Origin: Pantoea coffeiphila
Lineage (GTDB): Bacteria > Pseudomonadota > Gammaproteobacteria > Enterobacterales > Enterobacteriaceae
Direction: 5' to 3'
DNA length: 64,000 nucleotides
NCBI RefSeq assembly: GCF_016909495.1
Contig: NZ_JAFBFW010000004.1
Location: 434,001 to 498,000, forward strand
Each line of letters starts with the position of its first letter. The first letter of the stretch is position 1. The notes below the pieces were generated by a model. It did not search any database and was not told the DNA's origin. It saw only the letters and a program-made list of their open reading frames with translations. The position numbers and the translations under genes were made by a program. Shown in pieces: positions 26,630 to 36,394 of the stretch.

Positions 26630-27508
26630 TTACAGCAGGCCGGCGTTTTTAAGAGCCTGCTCTACAACCGGACGACCGGCATCGGTCAGCGGCGTCATTG
26701 GCAGACGCAGCGTGTCGGTTGCTATTAATCCTAACTTTTTCGCGGCCCATTTGACCGGAATAGGATTGGGTTCAACAAACAGCTTCTGATGCAGCTGCAT
26801 CAGGCGCTGGTTAAGGCGGCGCGCTTCAGCAAAGTTACCCTGCTGCGCCAGTGCACAAAGCTCTGCCATTTCGCGCGCGGCGATATTCGCCGTTACGGAA
26901 ATAATCCCGTGTCCCCCCAGATGCATGAAGTCCAGTGCCGTCGCGTCATCGCCGCTAACCAGCACGAAATCTTCATCAACCAGCTCTTGGATCTGACTTA
27001 CCCGTGATAAGTTCCCGGTAGCCTCTTTGATTCCGATAATATTTTTAATTTTCGCCAGGCGACCAACGGTTTCCGGCAGCAGATCGCTCCCCGTGCGTGA
27101 CGGCACGTTGTACAGCATTTGCGGCAGATCGGTGCTTTCCGCGATGGTTTTGAAGTGCTGATACAGCCCTTCCTGCGTTGGACGATTGTAATACGGCGTC
27201 ACGGTCAGGCAGCCGACAACGCCGGATTTTTCAAAACGTTTAGTCAGAGATACGCCTTCCGAAGTGGCGTTTGCGCCGGTTCCGGCGATGATTGGGATGC
27301 GGCCATCGGCCAGCTCCAGCGTCATCAGTACCACATCGCCATGCTCGTCATGGCTCAGGGTGGCGGACTCACCGGTGGTTCCTACAGAAACAATTGCCGC
27401 TGTACCGCTGGCAACATGATAATCAATCAGTTTTTTCAGACTCGCACGGCAGACATTACCTTTGTCATCCATTGGCGTAACGAGTGCTACAAGACTTCCC
27501 GTAAACAT
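26630..27508 (-). CDS. dapA: 4-hydroxy-tetrahydrodipicolinate synthase
   Basis: Condenses pyruvate with aspartate semialdehyde, the first committed step of lysine/diaminopimelate synthesis; a TIM-barrel tetramer inhibited by lysine. Landmarks: GTTGESATL (about 43-51), the proton-relay Tyr in [10 protein letters not shown] (about 133), and the Schiff-base Lys in [10 protein letters not shown] (about 161). Start at 27508 ([14 protein letters not shown]) gives 292 residues as in E. coli; a start six codons earlier is possible but lacks support. Divergent from gcvR. Confidence 0.97.
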   Translation of the reverse strand: MFTGSLVALVTPMDDKGNVCRASLKKLIDYHVASGTAAIVSVGTTGESATLSHDEHGDVVLMTLELADGRIPIIAGTGANATSEGVSLTKRFEKSGVVGCLTVTPYYNRPTQEGLYQHFKTIAESTDLPQMLYNVPSRTGSDLLPETVGRLAKIKNIIGIKEATGNLSRVSQIQELVDEDFVLVSGDDATALDFMHLGGHGIISVTANIAAREMAELCALAQQGNFAEARRLNQRLMQLHQKLFVEPNPIPVKWAAKKLGLIATDTLRLPMTPLTDAGRPVVEQALKNAGLL

Positions 27509-27645
27509 TGGCGATCCCCTCGACAAACAAGTGCTTCATGGTACGTTTGACCGAGCATTAAAAGCAAGCGGACAAGGCGGCTCAGGCCCTTGTCAGCAGT
27601 TTTTTTTATGTTTACCTTATGGTTATTAGCATTTAGACAGGAAGC

Positions 27646-28203
27646 ATGATTTTGCCGCAGTCACCCGAGCACCACCTGGTTATCACCGCACTTGGCGTTG
27701 ACCGCCCCGGAATCGTCAATACCATTACACGCCACGTCAGCAGCTGCGGTTGCAACATAGAAGACAGTCGGCTGGCGATGCTCGGCGAAGAGTTCACCTT
27801 TATTATGCTGCTCTCCGGTAGCTGGAATGCGATTACGCTGATTGAATCCACGCTGCCGCTGAAAGGCGCAGAGTTGGAGCTGTTGATTGTGATGAAACGC
27901 ACCGGCGCCAGCGCGCGTCCGCCGATGCCGGCCACAGTCTGGGTACAGGTAGAGGTTGCCGATTCACCGCACATTATTGAGCGCTTTACCGACCTGTTTG
28001 ATTCGCATCAGATGAATATTGCGGAGCTGGCCTCAAGAACCCAGCCGGCCCAGGATAATCAGCCGCCTTTGCTTTATATTCAAATGACAGCACACAGTCC
28101 TGCCAGCCAGGATGCGTCACATATCGAGCAGGCGTTTAACCGCCTATGTACAGAACTTCATGCTCAGGGCACTATTAAGGCGGTTTCGCACCACGGTTCC
28201 TGA
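27646..28203 (+). CDS. gcvR: Glycine cleavage system transcriptional repressor GcvR
   Basis: Protein of 185 residues with two ACT domains (about 10-80 and 95-175) that binds glycine and inhibits GcvA. It carries the highly conserved stretches LGVDRPGIVNTITRHVSSCG and LAMLGEEFTFIMLLSGSWNA. It has no DNA-binding domain: it acts by contacting GcvA. Same order (dapA, gcvR, bcp) as E. coli. The C-terminus is slightly shorter than in E. coli. Confidence 0.95.
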   Translation: MILPQSPEHHLVITALGVDRPGIVNTITRHVSSCGCNIEDSRLAMLGEEFTFIMLLSGSWNAITLIESTLPLKGAELELLIVMKRTGASARPPMPATVWVQVEVADSPHIIERFTDLFDSHQMNIAELASRTQPAQDNQPPLLYIQMTAHSPASQDASHIEQAFNRLCTELHAQGTIKAVSHHGS

Positions 28204-28279
28204 ATGGTCCGTCCACCACTGCGGAAAGAAACTGTTCTAATTAGCCCACAGCATAAATGATAAAAAACGGAGTGTAGTG

Positions 28280-28747
28280 ATGAATCCACTGAAAGCCGGT
28301 GATATTGCACCGAAATTTAGCTTGCCCGATCAGGATGGCGAGCAAGTAAATTTGGCCGACTTCCAGGGGCAGCGCGTTCTGGTTTATTTCTACCCGAAAG
28401 CGATGACGCCGGGCTGTACCGTACAGGCGTGCGGGCTGCGTGACAGCATGGATGAGCTGAAAAAAGCCGGTGTTGAAGTTTTGGGTATTAGCACGGATAA
28501 ACCGGAGAAGCTCTCCCGCTTTGTTGAAAAAGAGATGCTTAATTTCACCCTGCTGTCAGATGAAGACCACGCGGTCTGCGAACAGTTTGGTATCTGGGGC
28601 GAGAAAACCTTTATGGGTAAAACCTATGACGGCATTCATCGCATCAGCTTCCTGATTGGCGTTGACGGCAAGGTTGAGAAGGTGTTTGACGACTTTAAAA
28701 CCAGCAATCACCACGACATCGTGATGGATTATCTGAAAGCGGCCTGA
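28280..28747 (+). CDS. bcp: Thioredoxin-dependent thiol peroxidase Bcp
   Basis: Peroxiredoxin of the BCP/PrxQ class that reduces hydroperoxides. The peroxidatic Cys is in KAMTPGCTVQACGLRD (about residue 45), with the resolving Cys five residues on, as in E. coli. 155 residues from ATG 28280 (AACGGAG upstream). It follows gcvR by 76 bases in the same direction. The E. coli hyf operon, which follows bcp there, is absent here. Confidence 0.96.
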   Translation: MNPLKAGDIAPKFSLPDQDGEQVNLADFQGQRVLVYFYPKAMTPGCTVQACGLRDSMDELKKAGVEVLGISTDKPEKLSRFVEKEMLNFTLLSDEDHAVCEQFGIWGEKTFMGKTYDGIHRISFLIGVDGKVEKVFDDFKTSNHHDIVMDYLKAA

Positions 28748-28810
28748 TTCGCAGCGGCAGATTGTACCTGATTAAACGGGCGGGCCAGCATAACGCGGCC
28801 CGCTCTATCA

Positions 28811-29869
28811 TTACTCTTTATACAGTTCGTCCGGCCAGGCATGGACCACCGCTTTGATCAGCGTCGCCAGCGGAATGGCGAAGAACACGCCCCAAAAACC
28901 CCACAGCCCGCCGAAAATCACCACTGACAAAATAATCACCAGCGGATGAAGATTGACCGCTTCCGAAAACAGCACCGGCACCAGAATATTGCCGTCAAGC
29001 CCCTGAATAATCAGATAGATAATCATCATAGTCCAGAAATCACCGGTCAGCCCCCACTGCCCCAGACCGACACCAATGACCGGGATAGTCACCACCATGG
29101 CGCCGATATACGGGATCAGTACAGAAACGCCAACCAGCACCGCCAGCAGCAGCGCGTAGTTCATGCCGATCGCCAAAAATCCTATCCAGCTGGCAATGCC
29201 GACAACAACCATTTCCAACACTTTTCCACGTATATAGTTGGAAACCTGCTGGTTCATCTCAATCCATACCTGCCCGGCCAGACCGCGATTGCGCGGCAGC
29301 ACCCGGCGAACCGCATTCAGCAACTGCTCTTTATCCTTCAGCAGGAAGAAGACCATCAGCGGCACCAGTACCAGATAGATAGCCAGCGTCATCAGCCCGA
29401 CCAGCGAGGCCAGCGAATATTTCACTACCTGATCGCCCAGACCGCTCAGCCGGGTACGCAGGTTTTCCACGACGATATCCACGATGCCGACATCCATCAG
29501 CGTAGGAAATCGCTCCGGCAGACGGGTGGCAAACTGGTAGAGGCGGGTCAGCATGCTGGGCAGTTCGTGGGTCAAATTGATCCCCTGCTGCCAGGCGACC
29601 GGCACCACCACCAGCAGTAAAATCAGTAACAGCGCGGCAAAGACGATCAGCACCAGGGTGGTCGCCCAGCTGCGGGAACAGCCCAGCCTTTCAAGCCGTA
29701 CCGTTGGCCATTCCAGTAAATAAGCCAGCACAATTGCCACCAGCAGCGGGGCCAGAAGGCCATTAAAGAAAAACAGAATGCAGAACGTTGCCAGCAGGAT
29801 CGCCAGCAGAGCAATGGCCTGCGGGTCGGTAAAACGACGGCGATACCACTGCAGTAAAAGTTCCAGCAT
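28811..29869 (-). CDS. perM: AI-2E family permease PerM
   Basis: Inner-membrane protein of 352 residues with about eight transmembrane helices, AI-2 exporter (AI-2E/UPF0118) superfamily. Conserved stretches include FFLLKDKEQLLNAVRRVLPR, QQVSNYIRGKVLEMVVVGI, and LIIQGLDGNILVPVLFSEAV. The substrate of E. coli PerM is unknown. AAGGACTCC lies before the ATG. Convergent with bcp. Confidence 0.92.
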   Translation of the reverse strand: MLELLLQWYRRRFTDPQAIALLAILLATFCILFFFNGLLAPLLVAIVLAYLLEWPTVRLERLGCSRSWATTLVLIVFAALLLILLLVVVPVAWQQGINLTHELPSMLTRLYQFATRLPERFPTLMDVGIVDIVVENLRTRLSGLGDQVVKYSLASLVGLMTLAIYLVLVPLMVFFLLKDKEQLLNAVRRVLPRNRGLAGQVWIEMNQQVSNYIRGKVLEMVVVGIASWIGFLAIGMNYALLLAVLVGVSVLIPYIGAMVVTIPVIGVGLGQWGLTGDFWTMMIIYLIIQGLDGNILVPVLFSEAVNLHPLVIILSVVIFGGLWGFWGVFFAIPLATLIKAVVHAWPDELYKE

Positions 29870-29951
29870 GAAGGAGTCCTTGCCTTGGAAAGATGAGGTG
29901 AGTGTAACTGAAACTCACCGCCCTCGCTGCGGAGCGGGGCGGGAGTCAAGA

Positions 29952-31559
29952 TCAGAATGTAGCTGAATGAACGGCTTCCGGCTGCACGGCAGCTTTTTGC
30001 AGAGTCATTACCCGGTTACGACCGGCGTTTTTGGCCTGATACAGCGCTTCATCGGCCTGTTTAAACGTGTGTTCCATGGTTTTCATCTCTGGCGTCCAGA
30101 AAGCTACGCCGATTGAAATAGTAATACTGCCAACTCTGTCCAGTACCTGAATTTCAATACGCCGGCGTACGCGTTCAGCAATAGCCAGTGCCGTTTCGCT
30201 GTCGGTCGCAGGCAGGATCATCAGAAACTCTTCACCGCCGTTGCGACAGATAACATCGGTCTGCCGCGCGCCGAATTCCAGCTGACGCGCGACGTTTTCA
30301 ATCACATCGTCGCCAACATCGTGGCCAAACGTATCGTTCACCCGTTTAAAGTAGTCGATATCCAGCGCCAGCACGGCAAAAGGCTGCTGGGTAGCCAGGA
30401 AATACTCCAGCACGGCATTCAGACCGCGCCGGTTGAGCAGCCCGGTCAGCGGATCGGTTTGTACCTCACTTTTCAGCCGCCCGATCTTATCCTGCATGAG
30501 CCCGATACCGGCCAGCATCGCCCGTTTGATCTGCGAAGCTTCATAGTACCAGGAGCGGATGCCGCTAATTTCACGCGAGGCCTCAGAGGTGTCCATCTGG
30601 CTGGCTTTACGCGCCAGCTGCCAGAGCGGTAGTGCAATACGCTGTGCGAGTACCAGAGCAAGAATCAGCGTCAGCAGCGCAAAAGGCACAGAGTGTTTCA
30701 GCACCTGCAGCAGCAGACTGTTTAGCGGTGCCAGCGTCGCTTCTTTCGGTTTCATCGCCACAATCATCCAGCCCGAAGCCGGAACCATCGCGTAGCCCGC
30801 CAGCATCGACTGCCCGCCATCACCTTCCAGTTGAAGCGAACCATTGCTCTCTTTTTTCCGCTGCTCGTCATCAATAATCGGCGGGATAGTTTTACCAATC
30901 AGATTACGATCCTGGTGATAGAGCACCTGATTCCCGGCATCCACCACGTAAAGCGAAGAGCCATCACGGTAGAACTGTTCCCCCAGCAGGGCATTAAGAA
31001 TGCTTTTCTTTTTCAGATAAATCGATCCGCCGACGTAGCCAAGATAACCGCCGGTTTTCGACCACACCGGCCAGGAGATAAACACCAGCAGGTTATTGGC
31101 GGCAGAGATCGTCGGATCGCTAATCATCGGCTTGCGCTGGGTCAGCGCCTGTTTGGCAGCGGAGGAGGTCAGCTTCATGCCTTTTAACATCAGCGACTCC
31201 GGTGAGATGGCTTTCACCCAGCCGTTGGCATCAACAATCACCACCGAGTTAAAGCTGCTGGTTTGTTCACGCAGACGATCGACTTCTTTTTGCAGCAGCG
31301 TTTCATTATCCAGCCCTCCTTCCAGCATTTTCGCGCTATAGGAAAGCTGCGACTGGGCCAGCTGGAAGAAAACCTCCGAGGTTGCCGCCAGCTTGGTGGC
31401 ATAAACCCGGTTAGACTCCAGCGTATTCCCGATCAGCACATCACGCTGCACGCGCCAGCTGGCGTACAGAGAATTCGCCAGCGTGATGACAATACTTGCC
31501 ACGGCCAGCAGCGTGATCAGCGTGCGCAAATCCGTCTTAGGGCGTAATTGCCTTAACAT
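29952..31559 (-). CDS. Membrane diguanylate cyclase with dCache sensor
   Basis: Makes the second messenger cyclic di-GMP from two GTP. 535 residues: transmembrane helix about 14-33, a periplasmic double-Cache sensor domain (about 40-280), a second transmembrane helix about 288-306, a HAMP-like linker, and a GGDEF domain (about 365-520). The active site reads NGGEEF (residues 440-445) and an inhibitory I-site RQTD sits five residues before it, so the enzyme looks active and product-inhibited. It stands alone between perM and bepA, where E. coli has no such gene. The ligand of the Cache domain cannot be read from sequence. AAGGTGA lies seven bases before the ATG. Confidence 0.9.
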   Translation of the reverse strand: MLRQLRPKTDLRTLITLLAVASIVITLANSLYASWRVQRDVLIGNTLESNRVYATKLAATSEVFFQLAQSQLSYSAKMLEGGLDNETLLQKEVDRLREQTSSFNSVVIVDANGWVKAISPESLMLKGMKLTSSAAKQALTQRKPMISDPTISAANNLLVFISWPVWSKTGGYLGYVGGSIYLKKKSILNALLGEQFYRDGSSLYVVDAGNQVLYHQDRNLIGKTIPPIIDDEQRKKESNGSLQLEGDGGQSMLAGYAMVPASGWMIVAMKPKEATLAPLNSLLLQVLKHSVPFALLTLILALVLAQRIALPLWQLARKASQMDTSEASREISGIRSWYYEASQIKRAMLAGIGLMQDKIGRLKSEVQTDPLTGLLNRRGLNAVLEYFLATQQPFAVLALDIDYFKRVNDTFGHDVGDDVIENVARQLEFGARQTDVICRNGGEEFLMILPATDSETALAIAERVRRRIEIQVLDRVGSITISIGVAFWTPEMKTMEHTFKQADEALYQAKNAGRNRVMTLQKAAVQPEAVHSATF

Positions 31560-31903
31560 GGATTCACCTTAGTGAATAATTTCATTTTTTTAGCGCCTTG
31601 TAGTTTTTATGCGCGTTTATTAAAAAGTGCGAGATATGCCCTGGTGAAGCACTCTACGATTGTACACTTCCCAACTGTTTTGGGAATATTCTAACGTTCG
31701 CAGTCCAAATTAATTATTGATGGCGCCTCTCAAATGCCGACCCGCCAGTCATTCCGAGCTTTGCCCCCTACTTCACTCGGTTTTACCATTTCATTCCCCC
31801 CAACCACTGGTTAAGATGTCGATGGGTGCGGAGTTTTCACCCTTTGCAGAACATTTCGGCATCCTGCCGGTCAAAAATTGGACGTCCTTGTTAGGGTTTA
31901 CCT
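31560..31903. other. Divergent promoter region, cyclase / bepA
   Basis: About 344 bases between two divergent genes. No open frame with a ribosome binding site. It must hold the promoters of both genes; no operator was recognised. Confidence 0.5.
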
Positions 31904-33367
31904 ATGTTCAACCGATTGAAGAAAAGCCTGCTAACTTCGCTGGTTATCTCCCTGTTGGCGGGTGGTGCTACGCCAGTCCAGGCCGATGTGTCTGACAATC
32001 TCCCGGATATTGGTACGACGGCGGGTGGTACGCTGTCGGTCAATCAGGAACTGGCGATGGGGGATTTTTACGTTCGCCAGCTGCGTGCCAGCGCGCCAAT
32101 CATCAACGACCCGCTAATGAATCAGTACATCAATCAGCTCGGACAGCGGCTGGTTGCCCACGCCTGGTCGGTGAAAACACCGTTCCATTTCTACCTGATC
32201 CGCAACGATGAAATTAACGCCTTTGCCTTCTTTGGCGGCAACGTTGTGCTGCATTCCGCCCTGTTCCGCTACAGCGATAACGAAAGCCAGCTGGCTTCGG
32301 TGATGGCGCACGAAATCTCGCACGTTACCCAGCGCCACCTCGCCCGGGCGATGGAAGAACAGCAGAAAAACGCGCCGCTGACCTGGGTGGGCGCACTGGG
32401 TTCGATTCTGCTGGCCATGGCCAGTCCGCAGGCGGGGATGGCGGCGCTGAGCGGAACGCTTGCAGGCACCCAGCAGGGGATTATCAGCTTTACTCAGCAA
32501 AATGAGCAGGAAGCCGACCGTATTGGTATTCAGGTATTGCAGCGGGCGGGATTCGATCCGGAAGCAATGCCTGCATTTCTGCAAAAGCTGGCCGACGAGT
32601 CGCGTTTTTCCTCCAAGCCGCCGGAAATCCTGTTAACTCACCCCCTTCCCGACAGCCGACTGTCCGATGCCCGCAACCGTGCTAATCAGATGAAACCGGT
32701 GGTGGTGCAGTCGTCTCAGGATTTCTATATGGCTAAAGTCAGGGCGCTGGGGATGTTTTCTACCGGACAGAACCAGCTAACCGAAGATTTGCTGGATTCT
32801 CTGTCGAAGGGAAACAGCCGCGAACAGGCCGCCGCGCAGTACGGTAAAGCGGTACAAATGCTGGAGGCCAAAAACTATGCCGGTGCGAAAAACATCATTG
32901 CCCCGCTGCTGGCGAAACAGCCGGATAACGTCTGGTATCTGGATATTATTACCGATATCGATATCGGTCTGAACCAGCCGCAGCAGGCCATTAATCGTCT
33001 GGTGGCAATTAAAGCCAGCAGCAGCAATCCGGTACTTCAGCTCAACCTGGCGAATGCCTATGTAGAAGCGAAACAGCCCGCTAACGCCAGCAAAGTGCTG
33101 TATCGCTATACCTGGGCCAATAAGGACGACCCCAACGGTTGGGATTTGCTGGCCCAGGCTTCCGCAGCGCAGGGCCTGTCGGATGAAGAACAGGCCGCAC
33201 GGGCCGAAGGTCTGGCGCTGGCCGGGCAGCTCGATCAGGCGATCCGCAGCCTGAGCAGCGCCAGTTCTCAAGTGCCACTCGGTAGCCTGAAGCAGGCGCG
33301 GTACGATGCACGCATCGATCAGCTGAGACAGTTGCAGGAACGCTTCCGCCAGTATCAAAAGAGATAA
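31904..33367 (+). CDS. bepA: Periplasmic chaperone/protease BepA
   Basis: Periplasmic M48-family metalloprotease that assists LptD maturation and degrades stalled outer-membrane proteins. Signal peptide to about residue 27 (TPVQAD). Zinc motif [10 protein letters not shown] at about 136-145 with the third ligand in NEQEADRIG (about 201). C-terminal tetratricopeptide repeats (about 310-485: [40 protein letters not shown]). 487 residues, the E. coli length. Followed closely by yfgD. Confidence 0.95.
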   Translation: MFNRLKKSLLTSLVISLLAGGATPVQADVSDNLPDIGTTAGGTLSVNQELAMGDFYVRQLRASAPIINDPLMNQYINQLGQRLVAHAWSVKTPFHFYLIRNDEINAFAFFGGNVVLHSALFRYSDNESQLASVMAHEISHVTQRHLARAMEEQQKNAPLTWVGALGSILLAMASPQAGMAALSGTLAGTQQGIISFTQQNEQEADRIGIQVLQRAGFDPEAMPAFLQKLADESRFSSKPPEILLTHPLPDSRLSDARNRANQMKPVVVQSSQDFYMAKVRALGMFSTGQNQLTEDLLDSLSKGNSREQAAAQYGKAVQMLEAKNYAGAKNIIAPLLAKQPDNVWYLDIITDIDIGLNQPQQAINRLVAIKASSSNPVLQLNLANAYVEAKQPANASKVLYRYTWANKDDPNGWDLLAQASAAQGLSDEEQAARAEGLALAGQLDQAIRSLSSASSQVPLGSLKQARYDARIDQLRQLQERFRQYQKR

Positions 33368-33405
33368 TAAAACGGGCCCGAAATGAAGAGGCCGGAGGAA
33401 ATGAG

Positions 33406-33759
33406 ATGAGTGATGTACAGATTTACCATAACCCGCGCTGTTCCAAGAGCCGCGAAACGCTGGCACTGTTAGAGGGTCGGGGCATCCAGCCGCAGGTGAT
33501 CCGCTACCTGGACACCCCGCCGGATGCGGCAACGCTGAAAGCGCTGGTTAAGCAGCTGGGTTTTAGCAGCGCACGTCAGCTGATGCGCCATAAAGAAGAT
33601 GAGTATAAATCCGCAGGGCTGGATAACCCGGCGCTAGGTGAGGATCAGCTGATTGCCGCAATGATCGCTCAGCCGAAGCTGATTGAGCGTCCGATCGTAG
33701 TAGCTAACGGCAAGGCCCGGATTGGCAGGCCGCCTGAGCAGGTGCTGGAGATTCTGTAA
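33406..33759 (+). CDS. yfgD: Arsenate reductase-like protein YfgD
   Basis: ArsC-family reductase of 117 residues. The catalytic Cys is in YHNPRCSKSRETL (residue 12), and the Arg triad residues appear in LMRHKEDEYK and KLIERPIVVANGKARIGRPP. It reduces arsenate with glutathione and glutaredoxin if functional as its family suggests; the chromosomal YfgD role in E. coli is not established. GGAGGAA precedes the ATG, 38 bases after bepA. Confidence 0.92.
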   Translation: MSDVQIYHNPRCSKSRETLALLEGRGIQPQVIRYLDTPPDAATLKALVKQLGFSSARQLMRHKEDEYKSAGLDNPALGEDQLIAAMIAQPKLIERPIVVANGKARIGRPPEQVLEIL

Positions 33760-33862
33760 TCGCCAGCCCCATTACGTGCATTCAGGGACTGGAGACCCTT
33801 CAATCGCTCGCCTCACAACGTGCATTAATGAGGCGGGCGAGTCAGGCTTCAGCCAAAAAAAA

Positions 33863-34564
33863 TCAGAGATCCAGCGCTTCTTTAACAAACGGAATGGTCA
33901 GCTTGCGCTGCGCGCTGATCGAAGCGCGATCGAGCTGATCGAGGGTCAGAAACAGCGTGCGCATCTCGCGATCCAGCCGCTTCAGCAGGAAGCGGCCAAC
34001 GTCTTCCGGCAGTTCAAATCCTCGCAGCCGCGCACGCAGCTGTAGCGCCTGGAGCTTATCTTCGTCGGACAAAGGCTGAAGCTTGTAAATTTGCCCCCAG
34101 TCAAGGCGTGACGCCAGATCGGGCAGTTTGAGGTTGAGCTGGCGAGGGGGACGATCTCCGGTAATCAGCAGACGGGTTTTACCGGTTTCAAGAATACGGT
34201 TATAGAGGTCAAAAATCGCCATTTCCCACGGCTCATCTCCGGCAATGCATTCGATATTATCGATGCAGATCAGCGCCAGCTGCTCCATCCCGTCGAGGAC
34301 TTCAGGGACAAACCAGGTGCGTTTATCCAGCGGGACGTAACCGACGGCTTCTCCGGCCGCCGAAAGCTCGGCGCAGGCTGCATGCAGGAGGTGGCTTCGC
34401 CCTCCCCCCTCGCGTGACCAGAAATAGAAGTAACTACCGTGTTCCTGATGAAGTGCACTCTGCAGCGCGGCCAGCAGGGACGGATTTTCACCTGGCCAAA
34501 AGCTGGCAAAGGTCTCGTCATCGGGCAGATAAAGTGGCAGTGAAAGCTGTGCCGGCGTGTTCAG
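33863..34564 (-). CDS. hda: DnaA regulatory inactivator Hda
   Basis: AAA+ protein that, bound to the sliding clamp, stimulates ATP hydrolysis by DnaA and so prevents re-initiation. The clamp-binding motif QLSLPLY is near the N-terminus; the AAA+ core includes [17 protein letters not shown] (P-loop), [13 protein letters not shown] (Walker B), [10 protein letters not shown] (sensor 1) and [13 protein letters not shown] with the arginine finger. As in E. coli the likely start is CTG (34562-34564): GAGGTGATT precedes it and it gives 233 residues. A GTG 11 codons upstream (34597) is an alternative. Confidence 0.93.
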   Translation of the reverse strand: MNTPAQLSLPLYLPDDETFASFWPGENPSLLAALQSALHQEHGSYFYFWSREGGGRSHLLHAACAELSAAGEAVGYVPLDKRTWFVPEVLDGMEQLALICIDNIECIAGDEPWEMAIFDLYNRILETGKTRLLITGDRPPRQLNLKLPDLASRLDWGQIYKLQPLSDEDKLQALQLRARLRGFELPEDVGRFLLKRLDREMRTLFLTLDQLDRASISAQRKLTIPFVKEALDL

Positions 34565-34802
34565 AATCACCTCAGGGTTTACGCATGCAGAAATCACGAA
34601 AAGTCTAACACAACTCCTTCGCGATCATGAAACGTAAAGCCGTTGATGGGATCAACCGCAGTAATAAAACCGACATCTACCTTCAGGCACGGTTGAAAAA
34701 TAGCATCAGCGATCGGAAAGCGGCTGGCGTTACGCCAAATGCCGGGATGAACGGGATCGTTGTGGAGCAGAGTGAACGGCTGTCAATTGTCATACGAAAA
34801 GC

Positions 34803-34845
34803 GCCCCTTTAACGGCAGCGGATAGCTGGCATCCGTTAAAGGGGC
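34803..34845 (-). terminator. Hairpin after uraA
   Basis: Perfect 13-bp stem GCCCCTTTAACGG (34803-34815) with CCGTTAAAGGGGC (34833-34845) and a 17-base loop; GCTTTTCG follows on the minus strand. Lies between uraA and hda, which are both read leftwards. Confidence 0.8.
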
Positions 34846-34866
34846 TGCGGAGTCTGTGCGGCAGCG

Positions 34867-36156
34867 TTACTTAACGTCGGAACGCTCATCCGCCACGTCA
34901 ATAATCTCTTCTTCTTTACGCATCAGGCTGATGACTTTGAAGATCAGGCTCAGGCCCACGCCAACGATAGTCGCCAGCGCCATGCCTTTCAGCTCGGCGG
35001 CACCGATGTGCACTTTTGCGCCGCTGACGCCGATGATCAGAATCACCGAAGTCAGGATCAGGTTCTGCGCTTTGTTGTAGTCGACTTTCGATTCAATCAG
35101 CACACGGATACCTGATGCACCGATCACCCCGTACAGCAGCAGTGACACGCCGCCCATCACCGGCACCGGCACGGCCTGAATTGCCGCCGCCAGTTTACCC
35201 ACGCAGGAGAGCAGGATCGCCAGGATTGCCGCGCCGCCGATCACCCAAGTGCTGTAGACGCGGGTGATGGCCATCACGCCGATATTCTCACCGTAGGTGG
35301 TGTTCGGCGTTGAGCCGAAGAAGCCGGAGAAGACGGTCGAGATGCCGTTAGCAAACATCGAACGATGCAGGCCAGGATCTTTCAGCAGGTCTTTCTTTAC
35401 GATATTCGCCGTGACCACCAGATGCCCGACGTGCTCGGCAATGACCACCAGCGCCGCTGGCAGGATGGTGAAGATGGCGTACCACTCGAAACGCGGAGTG
35501 TAGAAGGTTGGCAGCGCAAACCAGTGCGCTTCACGGACCGGCGTCCAGTCAACGATACCCATAAAGAAGGATAACGCGTAGCCCGCCAGCACACCGACCA
35601 GAATCGGGATAATGGCCAAAAAACCGCGGAACAGCACGGAGCCGAACACCGTCACGCCCAGCGTCACCATCGAAATAATGATGGTTTTGCTGTCGGGAGA
35701 GGTGCCGTCGGCAGGCAGCAGGCCGGCCATATTTGCCGCCACGCCCGCCAGCTCCAGACCGATAACCGCCACAATCGCGCCCATCGCCGCTGGCGGGAAC
35801 ATCACATCCAGCCAGCCGGTACCGGCTTTCTTGACGATTAGCGCCACCAGGCAGAACAGCACGCCGCACATAATAAAGCCGCCCAGCGCCACTTCATATC
35901 CCAGCGGCAGCAGCAGCAGTACCGGAGAGATAAAGGCAAAGCTTGAGCCGAGGTAGGCCGGAATTTTGCCTTTACAGATAAACAGGTACAGCAGCGTACC
36001 GATTCCGTTAAACAACAGCACCGTGGCCGGGTTGATGTGGAACAGAATCGGCACCAGCACCGTGGCACCGAACATCGCGAACAGGTGCTGGAAGCTGAGT
36101 GGAATGGTTTGCAGCAGCGGTGGCCGCTCGTGTACGCCTATTGCGCGACGCGTCAT
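34867..36156 (-). CDS. uraA: Uracil permease UraA
   Basis: Proton-coupled uracil importer of the NCS2 family, 429 residues as in E. coli, with 14 hydrophobic segments. Substrate-site signatures are visible: AFISPVLLLLPLGYE, ALVVIAEHVGHLVVTANIV with the key Glu and His, and GSTPNTTYGENIGVMAITRVY (NCS2 motif). C-terminal tail is acidic (RKEEEIIDVADERSDVK). AAGGGG precedes the ATG. Downstream partner of upp in the salvage operon. Confidence 0.96.
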   Translation of the reverse strand: MTRRAIGVHERPPLLQTIPLSFQHLFAMFGATVLVPILFHINPATVLLFNGIGTLLYLFICKGKIPAYLGSSFAFISPVLLLLPLGYEVALGGFIMCGVLFCLVALIVKKAGTGWLDVMFPPAAMGAIVAVIGLELAGVAANMAGLLPADGTSPDSKTIIISMVTLGVTVFGSVLFRGFLAIIPILVGVLAGYALSFFMGIVDWTPVREAHWFALPTFYTPRFEWYAIFTILPAALVVIAEHVGHLVVTANIVKKDLLKDPGLHRSMFANGISTVFSGFFGSTPNTTYGENIGVMAITRVYSTWVIGGAAILAILLSCVGKLAAAIQAVPVPVMGGVSLLLYGVIGASGIRVLIESKVDYNKAQNLILTSVILIIGVSGAKVHIGAAELKGMALATIVGVGLSLIFKVISLMRKEEEIIDVADERSDVK

Positions 36157-36185
36157 GTTTCACTACCCCTTGATATGTTTGCTAT

Positions 36186-36210
36186 AAAAAAGCCGACTCT
36201 GCGGTCGGCT
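36186..36210 (-). terminator. Hairpin with T-run just before uraA
   Basis: Stem AGCCGAC (36191-36197) with GTCGGCT (36204-36210), loop TCTGCG, then five T on the minus strand (36186-36190). It lies between upp and uraA, 30 bases before the uraA start, and could attenuate transcription into uraA. Confidence 0.75.
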
Positions 36211-36239
36211 TGATACAAAAAAATCATCTCACAGTAGAA

Positions 36240-36392
36240 TTGCATCCACCGTAAGGGACTGACAGGCCAGGCGTTATCGTCGCAGGCAGTTTGGACACGG
36301 CCTGCGCGCAATAACCGGAGCGTACACCAGGTACGTGAGGATTATGAGCACTGCCCGGGTGCAAAATGGCAAGTAAGATAGCCTGGAGCATA
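36240..36392. repeat. Structured spacer between upp and uraA
   Basis: About 150 bases with no gene. It contains CGTAC-ACCA-GGTACG and other short palindromes and the string GATAGCCTGG. From memory such sequence resembles a repeated intergenic element of Erwinia/Pantoea genomes, but only one copy is in this window, so this is unproven. Confidence 0.35.
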
Positions 36393-36394
36393 CT

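Noticed and set aside
34627..34812. Short frame between hda and uraA
   Set aside because: No binding site and it runs into the uraA terminator stem.
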